The notes below the pieces were generated by a model. That model was not told the origin of the DNA. It was given only the letters and a program-made list of their open reading frames with translations, and ran no database searches. From the NCBI GenBank assembly GCA_016709575.1, contig JADJMM010000027.1, positions 1 through 19,360 of the forward strand: DNA of 19,360 bases, read 5' to 3'. This DNA comes from Sphingobacteriaceae bacterium (GTDB lineage Bacteria; Bacteroidota; Bacteroidia; B-17B0; Aurantibacillaceae). Positions 1-8,203 of this stretch are shown here, one piece after another (position 1 is the stretch's first letter; every line of letters starts with the position of its first letter). A program made the position numbers and the translations under genes.

Positions 1-158
1 TCAATGATGAAAACATTTCTATCTAAAATCCCAAGCGAGATCGAAATTTTAAGTTCTTCGAAGTGTTTTTCGTAATTGGGTACGGATATTATCACTAATT
101 GCGTTTCAGGAAGATTTAACATACTCAAAAACTCAGGTAATTTTTCATTTTCTTTCAC
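1..158 (-). CDS. Unknown protein, N-terminal part, runs off the left edge
   Basis: The minus strand is open in one frame from about base 306 down to base 1. The first plausible start is a GTG at 158-156. The translation has a normal globular composition, with a stretch LVIISVPNYEKHFEEL and a later GILDRNVFII, which could be alternating beta strand and helix. The open frame upstream of 158 runs antisense to the signal peptide of the plus-strand SBBP gene, so only the part below 158 is proposed as coding. I do not recognise the family. It would be transcribed divergently from the SBBP gene. It could also be a chance open frame in AT-rich DNA. Confidence 0.35.
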   Translation of the reverse strand, partial: MKENEKLPEFLSMLNLPETQLVIISVPNYEKHFEELKISISLGILDRNVFII

Positions 159-170
159 CCTAAGGGGTGA

Positions 171-201
171 TTGTAGGTAAAGATAACGAAATATAGTTTT
201 G
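171..201 (+). promoter_or_regulatory. Candidate Bacteroidota promoter for the SBBP gene
   Basis: TTG at 171-173 is followed, after exactly 20 bases, by TAGTTTTG at 194-201. This fits the Bacteroidota housekeeping sigma consensus (TTG/TTTG at -33, TAnnTTTG at -7). The start codon at 216 would lie only about 8 bases after the expected transcription start, so the leader would be very short. Assigned by pattern only. Confidence 0.4.
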
Positions 202-215
202 TCTAAAATATTGAA

Positions 216-1924
216 ATGAAAAAAATAAAAAGCATTACTGTTTATATCTATGTGGGTATCTATAGTATCGGTTAAATCGCAAAATCCCAAATTATAATTG
301 GGCTATCAAGTTTGGTACTGATTAATTTTCATAGTTTGTACTCCACAACACTTTACAAATCCGGAAATATATACAGTATTGGGATTTTTCAAGGCACCCT
401 TGATATCGATCCAGGCGCAACTACAAGCAATTTTATTTCAAATGGTGGGTAGGATATCTATATTCAAAATTTATCACTGCGGGTAATCTTGCTTTAGCCA
501 AACAATTTGGCGGTGTATATAACGACTATGGCACCGATATTGAAATTCAAAGTAATGGAAATGTTATTATTAACGGAAATTTTGAAGGAGTTGTGGATTT
601 GGATCCTAGTGAAAGTACCAATACTCTAAGCTCTGGTGTTTCAAACGCCGTTATATTTTTTTTAGTGTCATTAACAAGTGCAGGTAACTTCAATTTTGCA
701 AGAGCTATGGCAATAACACCGGAAATGAACTTGCTCAACAACTAAAATAGATGGGCTCAATAATATTTATTTTACGGGCTATACTCCTTCTCAAACTGGC
801 GATATTGATCCAGGTCCATCCACATTTACAGTAGGTAATAATACTTACGAGGCCTTGGTTGCTAAATTAGATAATGGAGGTAATATGCAATGGGCTAAAA
901 GTTTTGGTGGATCCGGTAATGATTATGGTGTAAGTATCGCTTTAGATAGTTCGAATTTTGTTTATACTGTCGGACAGTTTCAGGTTCAGTTGACCTTGAC
1001 CCATCTGCTAATACTTACACAGCTTTATCTAATGGGGCTTTGATGGGTTTATTCAAAAATTAAATTCTAACGGTCAGTTTATTTGGGCCTAAAAGTATAG
1101 GGGGGCCTCCGGAGAAGTATTCAATTCGGTAGTGTGTGACAAATTAAACAAAATTTATGTGGGTGGTTCCCTTTATAATACAGTGGATTTTAATCCGGGA
1201 CTTGCAACAAATACTCTCACTTCTAATGGTAATACTGATATTTTTGTTTTAAAACTAGATTCTAATGCTAATTACATTTGGGCCTATAACTATGGCGGAG
1301 CAAGCTATGAAAGTAACCCATTACTTTCAGTTGACAGCCTAAATAATTTATATACTATTGGAAATTATAATGGGACTACCAGATTTCGATCCCAGTTCGT
1401 CTGTGTCAAATCTAAGTTCTGCCGGATTATTTATTCAAAAAAACTATCTTCAGTAGGCGTGTTTGATTGGGTAGCAGGTTTAACCACTTTTGCAAGTACC
1501 TCAGGCACCTCAATAAATATTTCAAGTATTGGCGATATTGTTTTTAGTGGAAACTCGCATCGGCAATAGATTGTGATCCTAGTTCTGGTACTGCCATGTT
1601 AACTACATCACCTTAACACCACTCGGAGAATCAAATCTCTTTATCTGTAAATGGTCACCCTGTCACTTCAACCGGAATAAGTACACTGCCTAAAAATGAT
1701 TTTGATGTAACCGTATTTCCAAATTATTTTGAAAATGAACTTCATAATAAGTCGAATCAAAATAATTATAAACTTTCCATAACAGATATTCAAGGTAAAG
1801 AGATATGCTGACGTTAAAAATGAAAATCTGAAAACAATCAATTCTGAAAAAATCAGCTTGGGAATATACTCTTAACTATTACCAATGAATTTCTGCTAAA
1901 AAAATAAAGATAAATAAACTATGA
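216..1924 (+). CDS. SBBP beta-propeller repeat protein with T9SS C-terminal sorting domain (frameshifted)
   Basis: Reading across several frameshifts gives a secreted protein of about 570 residues. It begins MKKIKSIT with a hydrophobic signal segment ending near KSQ, followed by NPNYNWAIKFG. The body is a series of roughly 55-60-residue repeats built from WAKSFGG-like, GNDYG, VYTVGQF and DFDPG motifs, clear for example at 860-1040 and 1130-1390. These are typical SBBP (seven-bladed beta-propeller) repeats of Bacteroidota surface proteins. The C-terminus, about 1695-1924, has a VTVFPNYF motif and YKLSITDIQGKEI, ending LLKKIKINKL, which matches the T9SS type A sorting domain. The product is therefore probably exported by the Por/T9SS system and attached to or released from the cell surface. 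Its ligand is unknown. Frame breaks lie near 265, 350, 450, 715, 980, 1055, 1375, 1560 and 1810. The stop overlaps the start of the next gene (ATGA at 1921-1924). Confidence 0.8.
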
Positions 1925-2177
1925 AAAAGGTATTTTCTGTAAATTATTACTCATTTTTAGCTCATCATGTAACAGCGATTACAATGACCAAATTGAACTT
2001 GCGAAAAAAGAAAAGTGTGAGTTGTTTGTAAAGTATGAGCAACTTAAACTTGATACTACTAATACTTCCTTACGGGAAGAAATATTTAGTATGGAAAGAA
2101 TACTGGAAACGCACAAAGAACTTTCAGGGAGTCCTGAAAAATTTGATGAAGAATTGAAAAATTTTAATTGTAAATAA
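1921..2177 (+). CDS. Small predicted lipoprotein (frameshifted at signal peptide)
   Basis: ATG at 1921 overlaps the stop of the SBBP gene (ATGA), suggesting translational coupling. The first codons read MKKVFSV. After a one-base shift near 1940 the frame continues KLLLIFSSSCNSDYND, a hydrophobic stretch ending in a lipobox-like SSSC, and then an acidic, helical, lysine/glutamate-rich mature part ending ELKNFNCK. The mature length is about 65-70 residues. It probably encodes a small periplasmic or outer-membrane lipoprotein. No known family is recognised. The next start follows the stop by one base. Confidence 0.55.
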
Positions 2178-2178
2178 C

Positions 2179-2606
2179 ATGATAAACAAAAACGAATACA
2201 TTTACGTAGCTCCGGGTTTTAACCGTAAACAGGTTGTTTTGGCAACAAAAAAGTATTTATACATTTTCGATAGCCAACATTTAACAGTAGATATGGAAAC
2301 AACCTTTTTTATAAAAGGAAAAAAAATCCATGATTATTTTACAGATTTATTAAGTAATAGTAAAAGTACACTTGAAAGTTTACATAATGAGTTAATGGAG
2401 TTTAGTAATAGTAAGTCTGACGGGTATCGAATGTAAAAATTGTGGAAATAGCCAAACTAAAACACTTTGATGTTAAGGCCAGTTTTTTTAGAGTGCCATT
2501 TATGGTGACGAGAAATTTGAATGGGTTATTTACCTCTTGTTTTAAATGTTGGTAAGCAAAAAAACACGAAATGAAAGCGTTTTATTTAGATCAACTAAAA
2601 AAGTAA
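2179..2606 (+). CDS. Uncharacterised protein with C-terminal zinc-ribbon-like motif (frameshifted)
   Basis: ATG at 2179 gives MINKNEYIYVAPGFNRKQ and a mixed alpha/beta N-terminal part of about 80 residues. The frame breaks near 2425. Reading on gives a first CxxC knuckle (GIECKNCGN), then KASFFRVPFMVTRNLNG, and a second knuckle (SCFKC), ending EMKAFYLDQLKK at 2606. Two CxxC pairs about 35 residues apart, with a hydrophobic FF-x-VPF segment between them, are typical of small zinc-ribbon proteins. Further breaks lie near 2465 and 2548. It sits one base after the lipoprotein gene and three bases before the next start, so it is part of a polycistron. The function is unknown. The zinc-binding call rests on the cysteine pattern only. 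Confidence 0.55.
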
Positions 2607-2609
2607 TTT

Positions 2610-2930
2610 ATGTGGGGATTAAATTTAAAGTATGCAGAAACCGTGCCTTACAACGTGGAAAACAAAACAGCATTGTTAGCTAAAATAGAATCCATTTTAA
2701 AGCAAAATAAGTGTAAAGGTATTTCCGTATCGAATCACGTAATTACTGCAGAAAAGAGTACACCTTTTATTTACATTTTTTGGTGGTCTGAGTCACGTAC
2801 CTACTTAACTATTCGTTTGACTGATGAAGGCAAACTTACATTAGAATGCTCAGTTCCTAAAGGTCCCGGAACAGACTGGGGCTACTGTAAGAAAGAGGTT
2901 CTTAAACAAATTCAGTTAATTAATTCTTAA
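2610..2930 (+). CDS. Uncharacterised 106-residue protein (intact)
   Basis: One of the few uninterrupted genes in the window. It starts MWGLNLKYAETVPYN, three bases after the previous stop, and ends at 2930, ten bases before the next start. The sequence is soluble, without a signal peptide or membrane segment. It looks like a small alpha/beta fold, with strands around FIYIFWWSES and TYLTIRLTDEGKLTLEC and a closing helix KKEVLKQIQL. I recognise no family. Tight spacing places it in the same transcription unit as its neighbours. Confidence 0.6.
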   Translation: MWGLNLKYAETVPYNVENKTALLAKIESILKQNKCKGISVSNHVITAEKSTPFIYIFWWSESRTYLTIRLTDEGKLTLECSVPKGPGTDWGYCKKEVLKQIQLINS

Positions 2931-2940
2931 ATTCTATATA

Positions 2941-4167
2941 TGAAAAAATATTTTTCTCAATTATTTTAATAACTTTTAGTTTTATTGTAAAAACACAAAC
3001 TCAATTTAAGATAGCCGATCCTTGTGATTGCAAATGGGGTCAATGACTTAAAGAAGACTGAGTTTTATACAAAGCAATTAAAGACGCTTGGTTTTACAGA
3101 AAAAGATGTCACAATAAAAACTTATCCAATACGAAAATTCTATTCAGATGTAGCGGGAGCACTTACTAAATCTTTAGTAGAAGCAGACAGAGCTGAATTT
3201 TTTATTGAAGCAATTACAAAAAAGAATGCTGCGGGTGTTATTTATAAATTGGAGGGATCAATTGTGTTTTCAAGAGCTGATGTTCATGGGGATGAATTTG
3301 GAAGTTACATTGCTAAATTCAACAATAGTTGGAAAGTTTATCATCATAATGTCACTAATTTTTTACCGGCTAATCAAAAGTATATTGTGAATCCGCAAAC
3401 CGTAGTGAAATTAATTCATAGTGGATTAACACAAGGCAAAATAAAGCCCAATTTTTTATCTGCACCTTACGAAGGTTATTTTAATGACGTAATTAGGTTA
3501 GACTCTATAAATTTATCAATGATGAACCTGTTTCAGCTACGCAAACAATTATTATTTTCAATGGAATGCTTTATGCGCTCAATACACACGGATACTGCTT
3601 ATATTACAAGTATATATTCCAGAACTTCAATTAGCTCAGAAGTAACGGTAGAAATAATAAACGGAGAACCTGAAGTAACAAAGTGTTACTTTGTAAATTC
3701 GGGTATAGAAAAAATGATCTTTGGAGGTGATAGACGTATTCATGCATATGATACCCTTTTTGGAGGTATTAAATGGGTTGGAACAGAGGCTATATTAGGT
3801 AAGAAAAAAGTAATTTCAACAAATATTTTAAATGGTAAAAAGCTAGAATTGTTTCTAGAAAATTTAGCTAAAACCATAACTAGCCTTAATAAAAGTGATA
3901 CAGAGCAATCCATCAAGAAAAAAATAGAACCATATATAATTTCTGAGAAGCTTAGTGCGCTTTCAAAAGAGTTGTATGAAAAATTTCAATTGGGCTTTTT
4001 AACTAAATATGAAAAAGACGGTTCTGATTTTAAAATATTCTGGTATCCAAATACAAAATCCGCCAAAAAAAGTTGGAAGTCCTCGAACAATAATACTCTA
4101 CAATGAAATATATTATATTGAACGTGAAAATGGGCAATATAAGTATAAGCAGAGTATTTCATTCTAG
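2941..4167 (+). CDS. Secreted uncharacterised protein of about 400 residues (frameshifted)
   Basis: Starts with ATG at 2941. After an early one-base shift it reads a signal peptide FSIILITFSFIVKTQTQF, then IADPCDC. A second break near 3035 joins this to a long frame beginning ANGVNDLKKTEFYTKQL, which stays open to about 4075. A third break near 4075-4106 leads to the C-terminus PRTIILYNEIYYIEREN and a stop at 4167. The start therefore lies 83 bases upstream of the GTG that opens the long uninterrupted frame. The body mixes helices and strands and contains WKVYHHNV, a serine-rich middle and a helical lysine-rich C-terminal third. No catalytic motif or known domain is recognised. It is probably periplasmic or extracellular. 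Ten bases separate it from the upstream gene. Confidence 0.6.
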
Positions 4168-4199
4168 ATTTAATCCGGGTTCGATAAATAACTAACAAT

Positions 4200-4495
4200 A
4201 TGACTAGGCAGTTAGCGGGAATAAACGAAATTGAAAAACTAACAGATGAATTAACTTTAATGGGTGGCAACCCAATAGAAATAAGTAAAATTACAAAGAG
4301 AGTTTGAGTTTTGCAGGCAACCTTAAAATTAGCAGTTGAAAAAGTAATGGAAGCCGGTAGTAATAGTAAGCTTTTATGATTCCGCAATGGAATGTAAGCG
4401 TATTTTGGAATATGAAATACTAGTACTAAATAAATCTGCACTAAGGTTATAATTATGATGCATTAAAACTTGAAAATTCCAAAATAAGAATATAA
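4200..4495 (+). CDS. Small helical unknown protein (frameshifted)
   Basis: ATG at 4200 gives MTRQLAGINEIEKLTDEL, then, after a break near 4305, a helical segment LQATLKLAVEKVMEAG and MECKRILEYEILVLNKSAL. In that frame it stops at 4452. A further one-base shift near 4445 would extend it as YNYDALKLENSKIRI to 4495. It is rich in Leu, Glu and Lys with heptad-like spacing and has no signal peptide. It follows the secreted protein by 32 bases. No family is recognised, and the exact C-terminus is uncertain. Confidence 0.4.
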
Positions 4496-4509
4496 TTTAG
4501 CTTTGACAT

Positions 4510-5038
4510 ATGTTTGAAACAACTGGGAAGAGTTTAAATGAAAAGGTGTTCACAAGCATTGGTTGGCAAGAGGTGGAGTAGGGGATTAAAAATTTAAGTA
4601 AGTGTTTTTGTTATGGAAAATAATTTAGTACGGATAAGGACATTATTTAATACGCGCATCTTGATAAGAGCGATTGTAATGAACTGATTCAGATAACTGT
4701 TAATAGTAGTAACGAAGTAGAAAGAGCTTATCTGGCGGCAGGACTAATGGTGTTCTAGCAAGTATCATATTAATCCATTTAAAATTTCTAAAATTTTTAT
4801 GAAGGCAAAGTCCAACTTGAGGGATTTAGTAAGCGAAAATTTTGAGGAAGCTGAAATCAGATTTCTTAGATATTCAATTCAACTTAATACTCCAAAGTTT
4901 ATTGGTTATTCTAAGAATATTGATGAGGATCGTTTAGTTCTGGTAAATTATATTAAAGCTAACAGAAACTCTGAACTAACAAATCATATGATGATTTTTT
5001 TAAAAGACACAAAGGATGTTATTTTAAAAGCTATTTAA
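4510..5038 (+). CDS. Uncharacterised Bacteroidota protein (heavily frameshifted)
   Basis: The 5' part begins MFETTGKSLNEKVFTSIGW at 4510. After breaks it reads KCFCYGK, then DKSDCNELIQITVNSSNEVERAYLAAGLMVF up to a TAG at 4758. Past that stop the sequence reads SKYHINPFKISKIF and runs straight into an open frame with ATG at 4799 (MKAKSNLRDLVSENFEEAEI) ending at 5038. The two parts fit together as one protein with a helical tail containing EIRFLRYSIQLNTPKFIGY. I believe this tail occurs in conserved hypothetical proteins of Bacteroidota, but no function is known to me. If read conservatively, only 4799-5038 is certainly open. Confidence 0.5.
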
Positions 5039-5061
5039 AGGATTTTACAAAACCCTTTTTT
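5037..5061. terminator. Weak terminator-like hairpin between convergent genes
   Basis: AAAGG at 5037-5041 can pair with CCTTT at 5054-5058 and is followed by a short T run. The hairpin lies where the plus-strand cluster (stop at 5038) meets the minus-strand cluster (stop at 5045). The stem is short, so this is only a tentative shared terminator. Confidence 0.25.
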
Positions 5062-5602
5062 GTTGCGCACTGGTTTTAATCGCCTTTTCTAATCTTGATA
5101 ATTGAGTTTTTTCTTGTTTTGCACTCATTACCCAATGTATAATTACTTTTTTATAGGAAGGCGCCTGAACAATAAAAAAATCCCAAGCCACTTTACTTCT
5201 TTTTAAATTCTCTTTTATAGTTTGAAGATAAATCAACAGGCTCTGTTTCGAATGAATAAACTCCCGACTTACTTTCTTTGCGTAATTCAAATGCTTTTTG
5301 CCCGGCAGGAGTCATGAGTCCGGCCTTAGTGAGTTCTTCAACCTTCTTTATATTGATATTACTCCAATTACTTGTGCTTCTACGAGGCGTAAAACGATTG
5401 CAATAACTTTCTTTATCAATCGATCTTCTTACACCGTCTATCCATCCAAAGCAAAGCGCCTGATCAACGGATTGCGACCAAGTCATAGATGGTTTCTTGG
5501 TCCCCACTTTATAAAAACCGACAAACACTTCGGTTTCTTTTTTGTGATTCTTTTTTAACCAATTTCTAAACTCAGAAGGCGATGCAAAAAGATAACTTTC
5601 AT
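5045..5602 (-). CDS. YdeI/OmpD-associated family protein (frameshifted)
   Basis: The translation across one clear break near 5200 matches the YdeI/OmpD-associated family. It shows SPSEFRNWLKKNH, FVGFYKVGTKKPSMTW, the hallmark QALCFGWIDGVRRSIDKE, NRFTPRRSTSNWS, and after the break SKVAWDFFIVQAPSYKK and IHWVMSAKQE. The length, about 185 residues, fits the family. The family has been linked to bacteriocin or peptide protection in annotations, but its biochemical role is not established. The start is taken as ATG at 5602 with a one-base shift right after it; in the main frame the first stop upstream is at 5628-5630. It lies 17 bases downstream of the DUF4256 gene and is probably co-transcribed with it. 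Confidence 0.8.
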
Positions 5603-5619
5603 AATAAAATTGTTGAAGA

Positions 5620-6192
5620 TTAAACTCTTAACGATGCACGGAATGCTCTTGCTGCATAATAAGATTCGGCACCGTTGTGATAAACGAAAATGGGTTAAGT
5701 GCGACGGTCACAAAAAAGAGCACCGCCTAGTTCCCTTATTTCTTTAGGTGTTTTTACCCAGCTCGATGTTTTTAAATCAAATTCGCCGAGTTTTTGTAGT
5801 TCGCGGTATTGTTCTTCCGATAAAATCTCAGCACCCATTTCAGTAGCCATGCCTATGGCACTATTTTTTGGTTTGTGTTCTTTTCTCGATTGTAATGCTT
5901 CGTGGTCGTAACAAAACTTCTGCGGCCTTTTGGACTCTCCTCAGAGCAATCGATAAATATGTACTCACCACTTTTTATCAAAACCTTACAACATCGGGCT
6001 CGCCACCTGTAATTTCCATTTCGTCGAGCGACCATAATTTTTCTGGACTTGCTTCAAGTTTTGCGTGAACTTTTGCCCATTCAATTCCCTTATGGCGATT
6101 CATGTTTTTCTCGAAACGTGTTTTTAATATTTCAAGTAGTTCTTCACTTTGTTGGGAGGATAGACTTTTTTTTGAATTACTATTTTTTTCAT
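5620..6192 (-). CDS. DUF4256 family protein (frameshifted)
   Basis: The minus-strand translation carries the DUF4256 signatures: IDCSEESPKGRR, then CYDHEALQSRK-like sequence, AIGMATEMGAEILSEEQYR, LQKLGEFDLKTSSWVKTP, LGGALFCDRR, FVYHNGAESYYAARAF and the C-terminal SLRV followed by a stop at 5620-5622. Expected length is about 190 residues, which fits 5620-6192 with ATG at 6192. Frame breaks lie near 5700, 5890-5925, 5985-6050 and 6110. The family is a conserved soluble protein of unknown function, widespread in bacteria. It sits between two YdeI-type genes with gaps of 11 and 17 bases, so the three form one transcription unit. Confidence 0.85.
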
Positions 6193-6203
6193 GGAATTTT
6201 CAT

Positions 6204-6780
6204 TTAATCATCTAAACCTTTACCATTCAGAATTTGGTTTGTATATTTTTTAATTCTTGCTTCACGTGTTTGGGATTGTTTTGCCGACGAGAAGTAGAGT
6301 AAATAGCCTCTTTGACGTCCCGGTGTTAAAGCGTAAAAGGCTTTTTTTTAATGCAGGTGTTTTACTAAGCTTGCTTTTAAATTCTTCCGGCATATTGAAC
6401 TCTGAAGTTTTTTTTAATTCAACTTTCAATCCGGCTTTATCTATAGCAATAGCTTCTTTAATGTAGTTTTTTAAAACACTTTTTAGTTTCACAATTTCTT
6501 TCGCGTTTGTAAAACGAATTTGGCGTGCTGCTTGAACATTTTTTGTTTGTTGAATGAGAATGCCGTTAGGATCTTTCAGTAAGGCTCCTTTAAAAATAAA
6601 AACGCACAATACTCTTTGAAAACATGAATTAGAACAATATTATTTAGATTATGTGTAACAAGGAACGCCCCATTTCAATTCTTCATTAAGTTTACAATTT
6701 AGGGCAATACTTCTCATGGCCTCAATTTCTTCCGACCATTTTTTATTTTTTACGAAATACCAATCAACTTTTGGATTCAT
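6204..6780 (-). CDS. DUF1801/YdeI-type protein (frameshifted)
   Basis: Starts MNPKVDWYFVKNKKW at 6780, with IEAMRSIALNCKLNEELKWG, the usual DUF1801-like N-terminus. After a break near 6610-6660 it continues FKGALLKDPNGILIQQT, QAARQIRFTNAKEIVKL and LKNYIKEAIAIDKAGLK. After a second break in a homopolymer near 6350 it reads AFYALTPGRQRGYLLYFSSAKQSQTREARI, a hallmark of the YdeI C-terminal domain, and ends NGKGLDD at 6204-6206. The length of about 190 residues matches two-domain family members. Function is unknown. It is the first gene of the three-gene set with DUF4256 and the second YdeI protein. Confidence 0.75.
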
Positions 6781-6840
6781 CTGCAAATTATTTGCATTAA
6801 AATTACAAAATTTAGGCAAATCAAAAACACTTATTGCTGT

Positions 6841-7406
6841 TTACTGCGTCTTGCTCTTTTCATAGCCATTCGACGCTTTGTATGAAAGCCACTTTTTATG
6901 CAACCCCAACACCAGGGACGGGGAGTTCCACATGATTTCTGTTTTTCCATTTTTTTTGGCGCCGGCGGTCTTTGAAATATCGAGTACGCTATTGAGAGAT
7001 AATAAATACTGTATCTGTTTTTGTCGACCCTTTATCAATAGTTTGGCGGGCTATTTTCTGTTCTTTGCCCATACTTTGAATTTCAATTTGCCAACCCGGA
7101 GTGTATTTTTTTTAAACCTGCCTTTAATTTTTTAATCCGGTTTTTTGTGAGTTGCTCGTTTTCATTGCTATCACGCCAAATTGTGTAACTAACAATGTCA
7201 TCTAAATTCTCGGCAATATATTTAAAGCAAGAATCTACAGCGTATGGCATTTTGGCGTAGTCAGTAGAATTGTTTTTAAAATAAATACTCGGGAAAGTCA
7301 TCTCCAACTCACTTTTAACAAGACGGTTGATTTCTGTATTTTGTGCACTAAGACTTATTGAGGGAATAATAAAAATCAATAATTGTTTTATAGTCTGTTG
7401 TGGCAT
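6841..7406 (-). CDS. Secreted uncharacterised protein (frameshifted)
   Basis: ATG at 7406 opens MPQQTIKQLLIFIIPSISLSAQN, a signal peptide ending at SAQ, then NTEINRLVKSELEM and FKYIAENLDDIVSYTIWRDS. A break near 7100 leads to KYTPGWQIEIQSMGKEQKI and a second near 7025 to LNSVLDISKTAGAKKNGK, ending SNGYEKSKTQ at 6841. Reconstructed length is about 185 residues. It is probably periplasmic or extracellular. The family is not recognised. It precedes the DUF1801/YdeI trio by 60 bases on the same strand. Confidence 0.5.
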
Positions 7407-7478
7407 TTTGGCTAATGTAATATAAATACGACAAATCAGCTCAAAGGCTGCATGAGTTAAGGAATTTTTTCATTACCC

Positions 7479-8046
7479 TTAGTTTTTCTCTCTTAGTAAA
7501 TTATATCTTCTTTGTGGTTTTTGGTAAATTTTGCGAAGATTCATCTCTGTTCCTATGGTAATTATGCGGTCGCCACCTATATCAGCAAAAGGAGAGAACA
7601 TGCCAAGATTTAATTGCCAGATTAACCCTAAATTTAAGTACCAGGCATCTCCTTTGCGTCCGCCTCTTGTGTTTGGAATTGTGTAATCTTGACCGGTTAC
7701 AAGAAAGAGTTTCATACCACCATAAATTTCCATACTAAATCGTTTGTATCTTATAATACGGGATTGTACATTAAATCCCGCACAAAAAACTTTGAATGGT
7801 GGTGTGTAGATTAATTCAACCATTAAACGTGTATTCTTAAATTTTTCGGATTTAGGATTGTCTTCATCTATATCCTCATTCGACCATCTGAATCTTGGTG
7901 AAATGTATCGTAAATTTAAACTGGTAGATCTTATGAAAGCATTGGGAGAACTTGCTCCACATTCAATTGTCCAAGGGCCTTTGATACTGGTTTGACTAAA
8001 TATTGTTGCAAAAATGGCATAATAAGAATGTGGAAAGTAATTTCAT
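7479..8046 (-). CDS. Secreted, outer-membrane-like uncharacterised protein (frameshifted)
   Basis: ATG at 8046 gives the signal-peptide-like MKLLSTFLLCHF. After a break near 8005 the frame reads IFSQTSIKGPWTIECGASSP, then stays open to the stop at 7479. The mature part has alternating aromatic strands, such as SLNLRYISPRFRW, FSMEIYGGMKLFLVTG, AWYLNLGLIWQLNLG and FSPFADIGGD. These resemble strands of a small outer-membrane beta-barrel or a PorT-like protein, but no family is certain. About 188 residues. The start was chosen because only this ATG yields a signal peptide joined to the long frame. The 157-base gap upstream (8047-8203) shows no further gene. Confidence 0.5.
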
Positions 8047-8203
8047 TAACCGAATACATGATTTTAAAACAGAGTTTTCTCTTTGCAAAGAAGATATCAG
8101 AATAACGGTACTTCTTTTGTTTTATTGTATTTAGTGAATGTTGGGGTGATTGAATTTTAAGGAGTGTTTTACGCAAGGTTATATAAATACAAGTGATATG
8201 GTT

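Noticed and set aside
547..741. Minus-strand open frame inside the SBBP gene
   Set aside because: Antisense to SBBP repeats that are conserved on the plus strand.
216..1600. Repeats in the SBBP gene as a CRISPR or DNA repeat array
   Set aside because: The periodicity is at protein level, about 55-60 residues with diverged DNA; there are no identical short repeats with unique spacers.
5298..5558. Plus-strand open frame over the YdeI gene
   Set aside because: Shadow of the conserved YdeI coding sequence on the opposite strand.
5699..6068. Two plus-strand open frames over the DUF4256 gene
   Set aside because: The minus strand carries clear DUF4256 motifs here; the plus frames are antisense shadows.
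7931..8176. Minus-strand open frame of 81 codons
   Set aside because: It spans the gap and overlaps the secreted protein gene in another frame; the alternative frame gives a signal peptide and a continuous mature protein.
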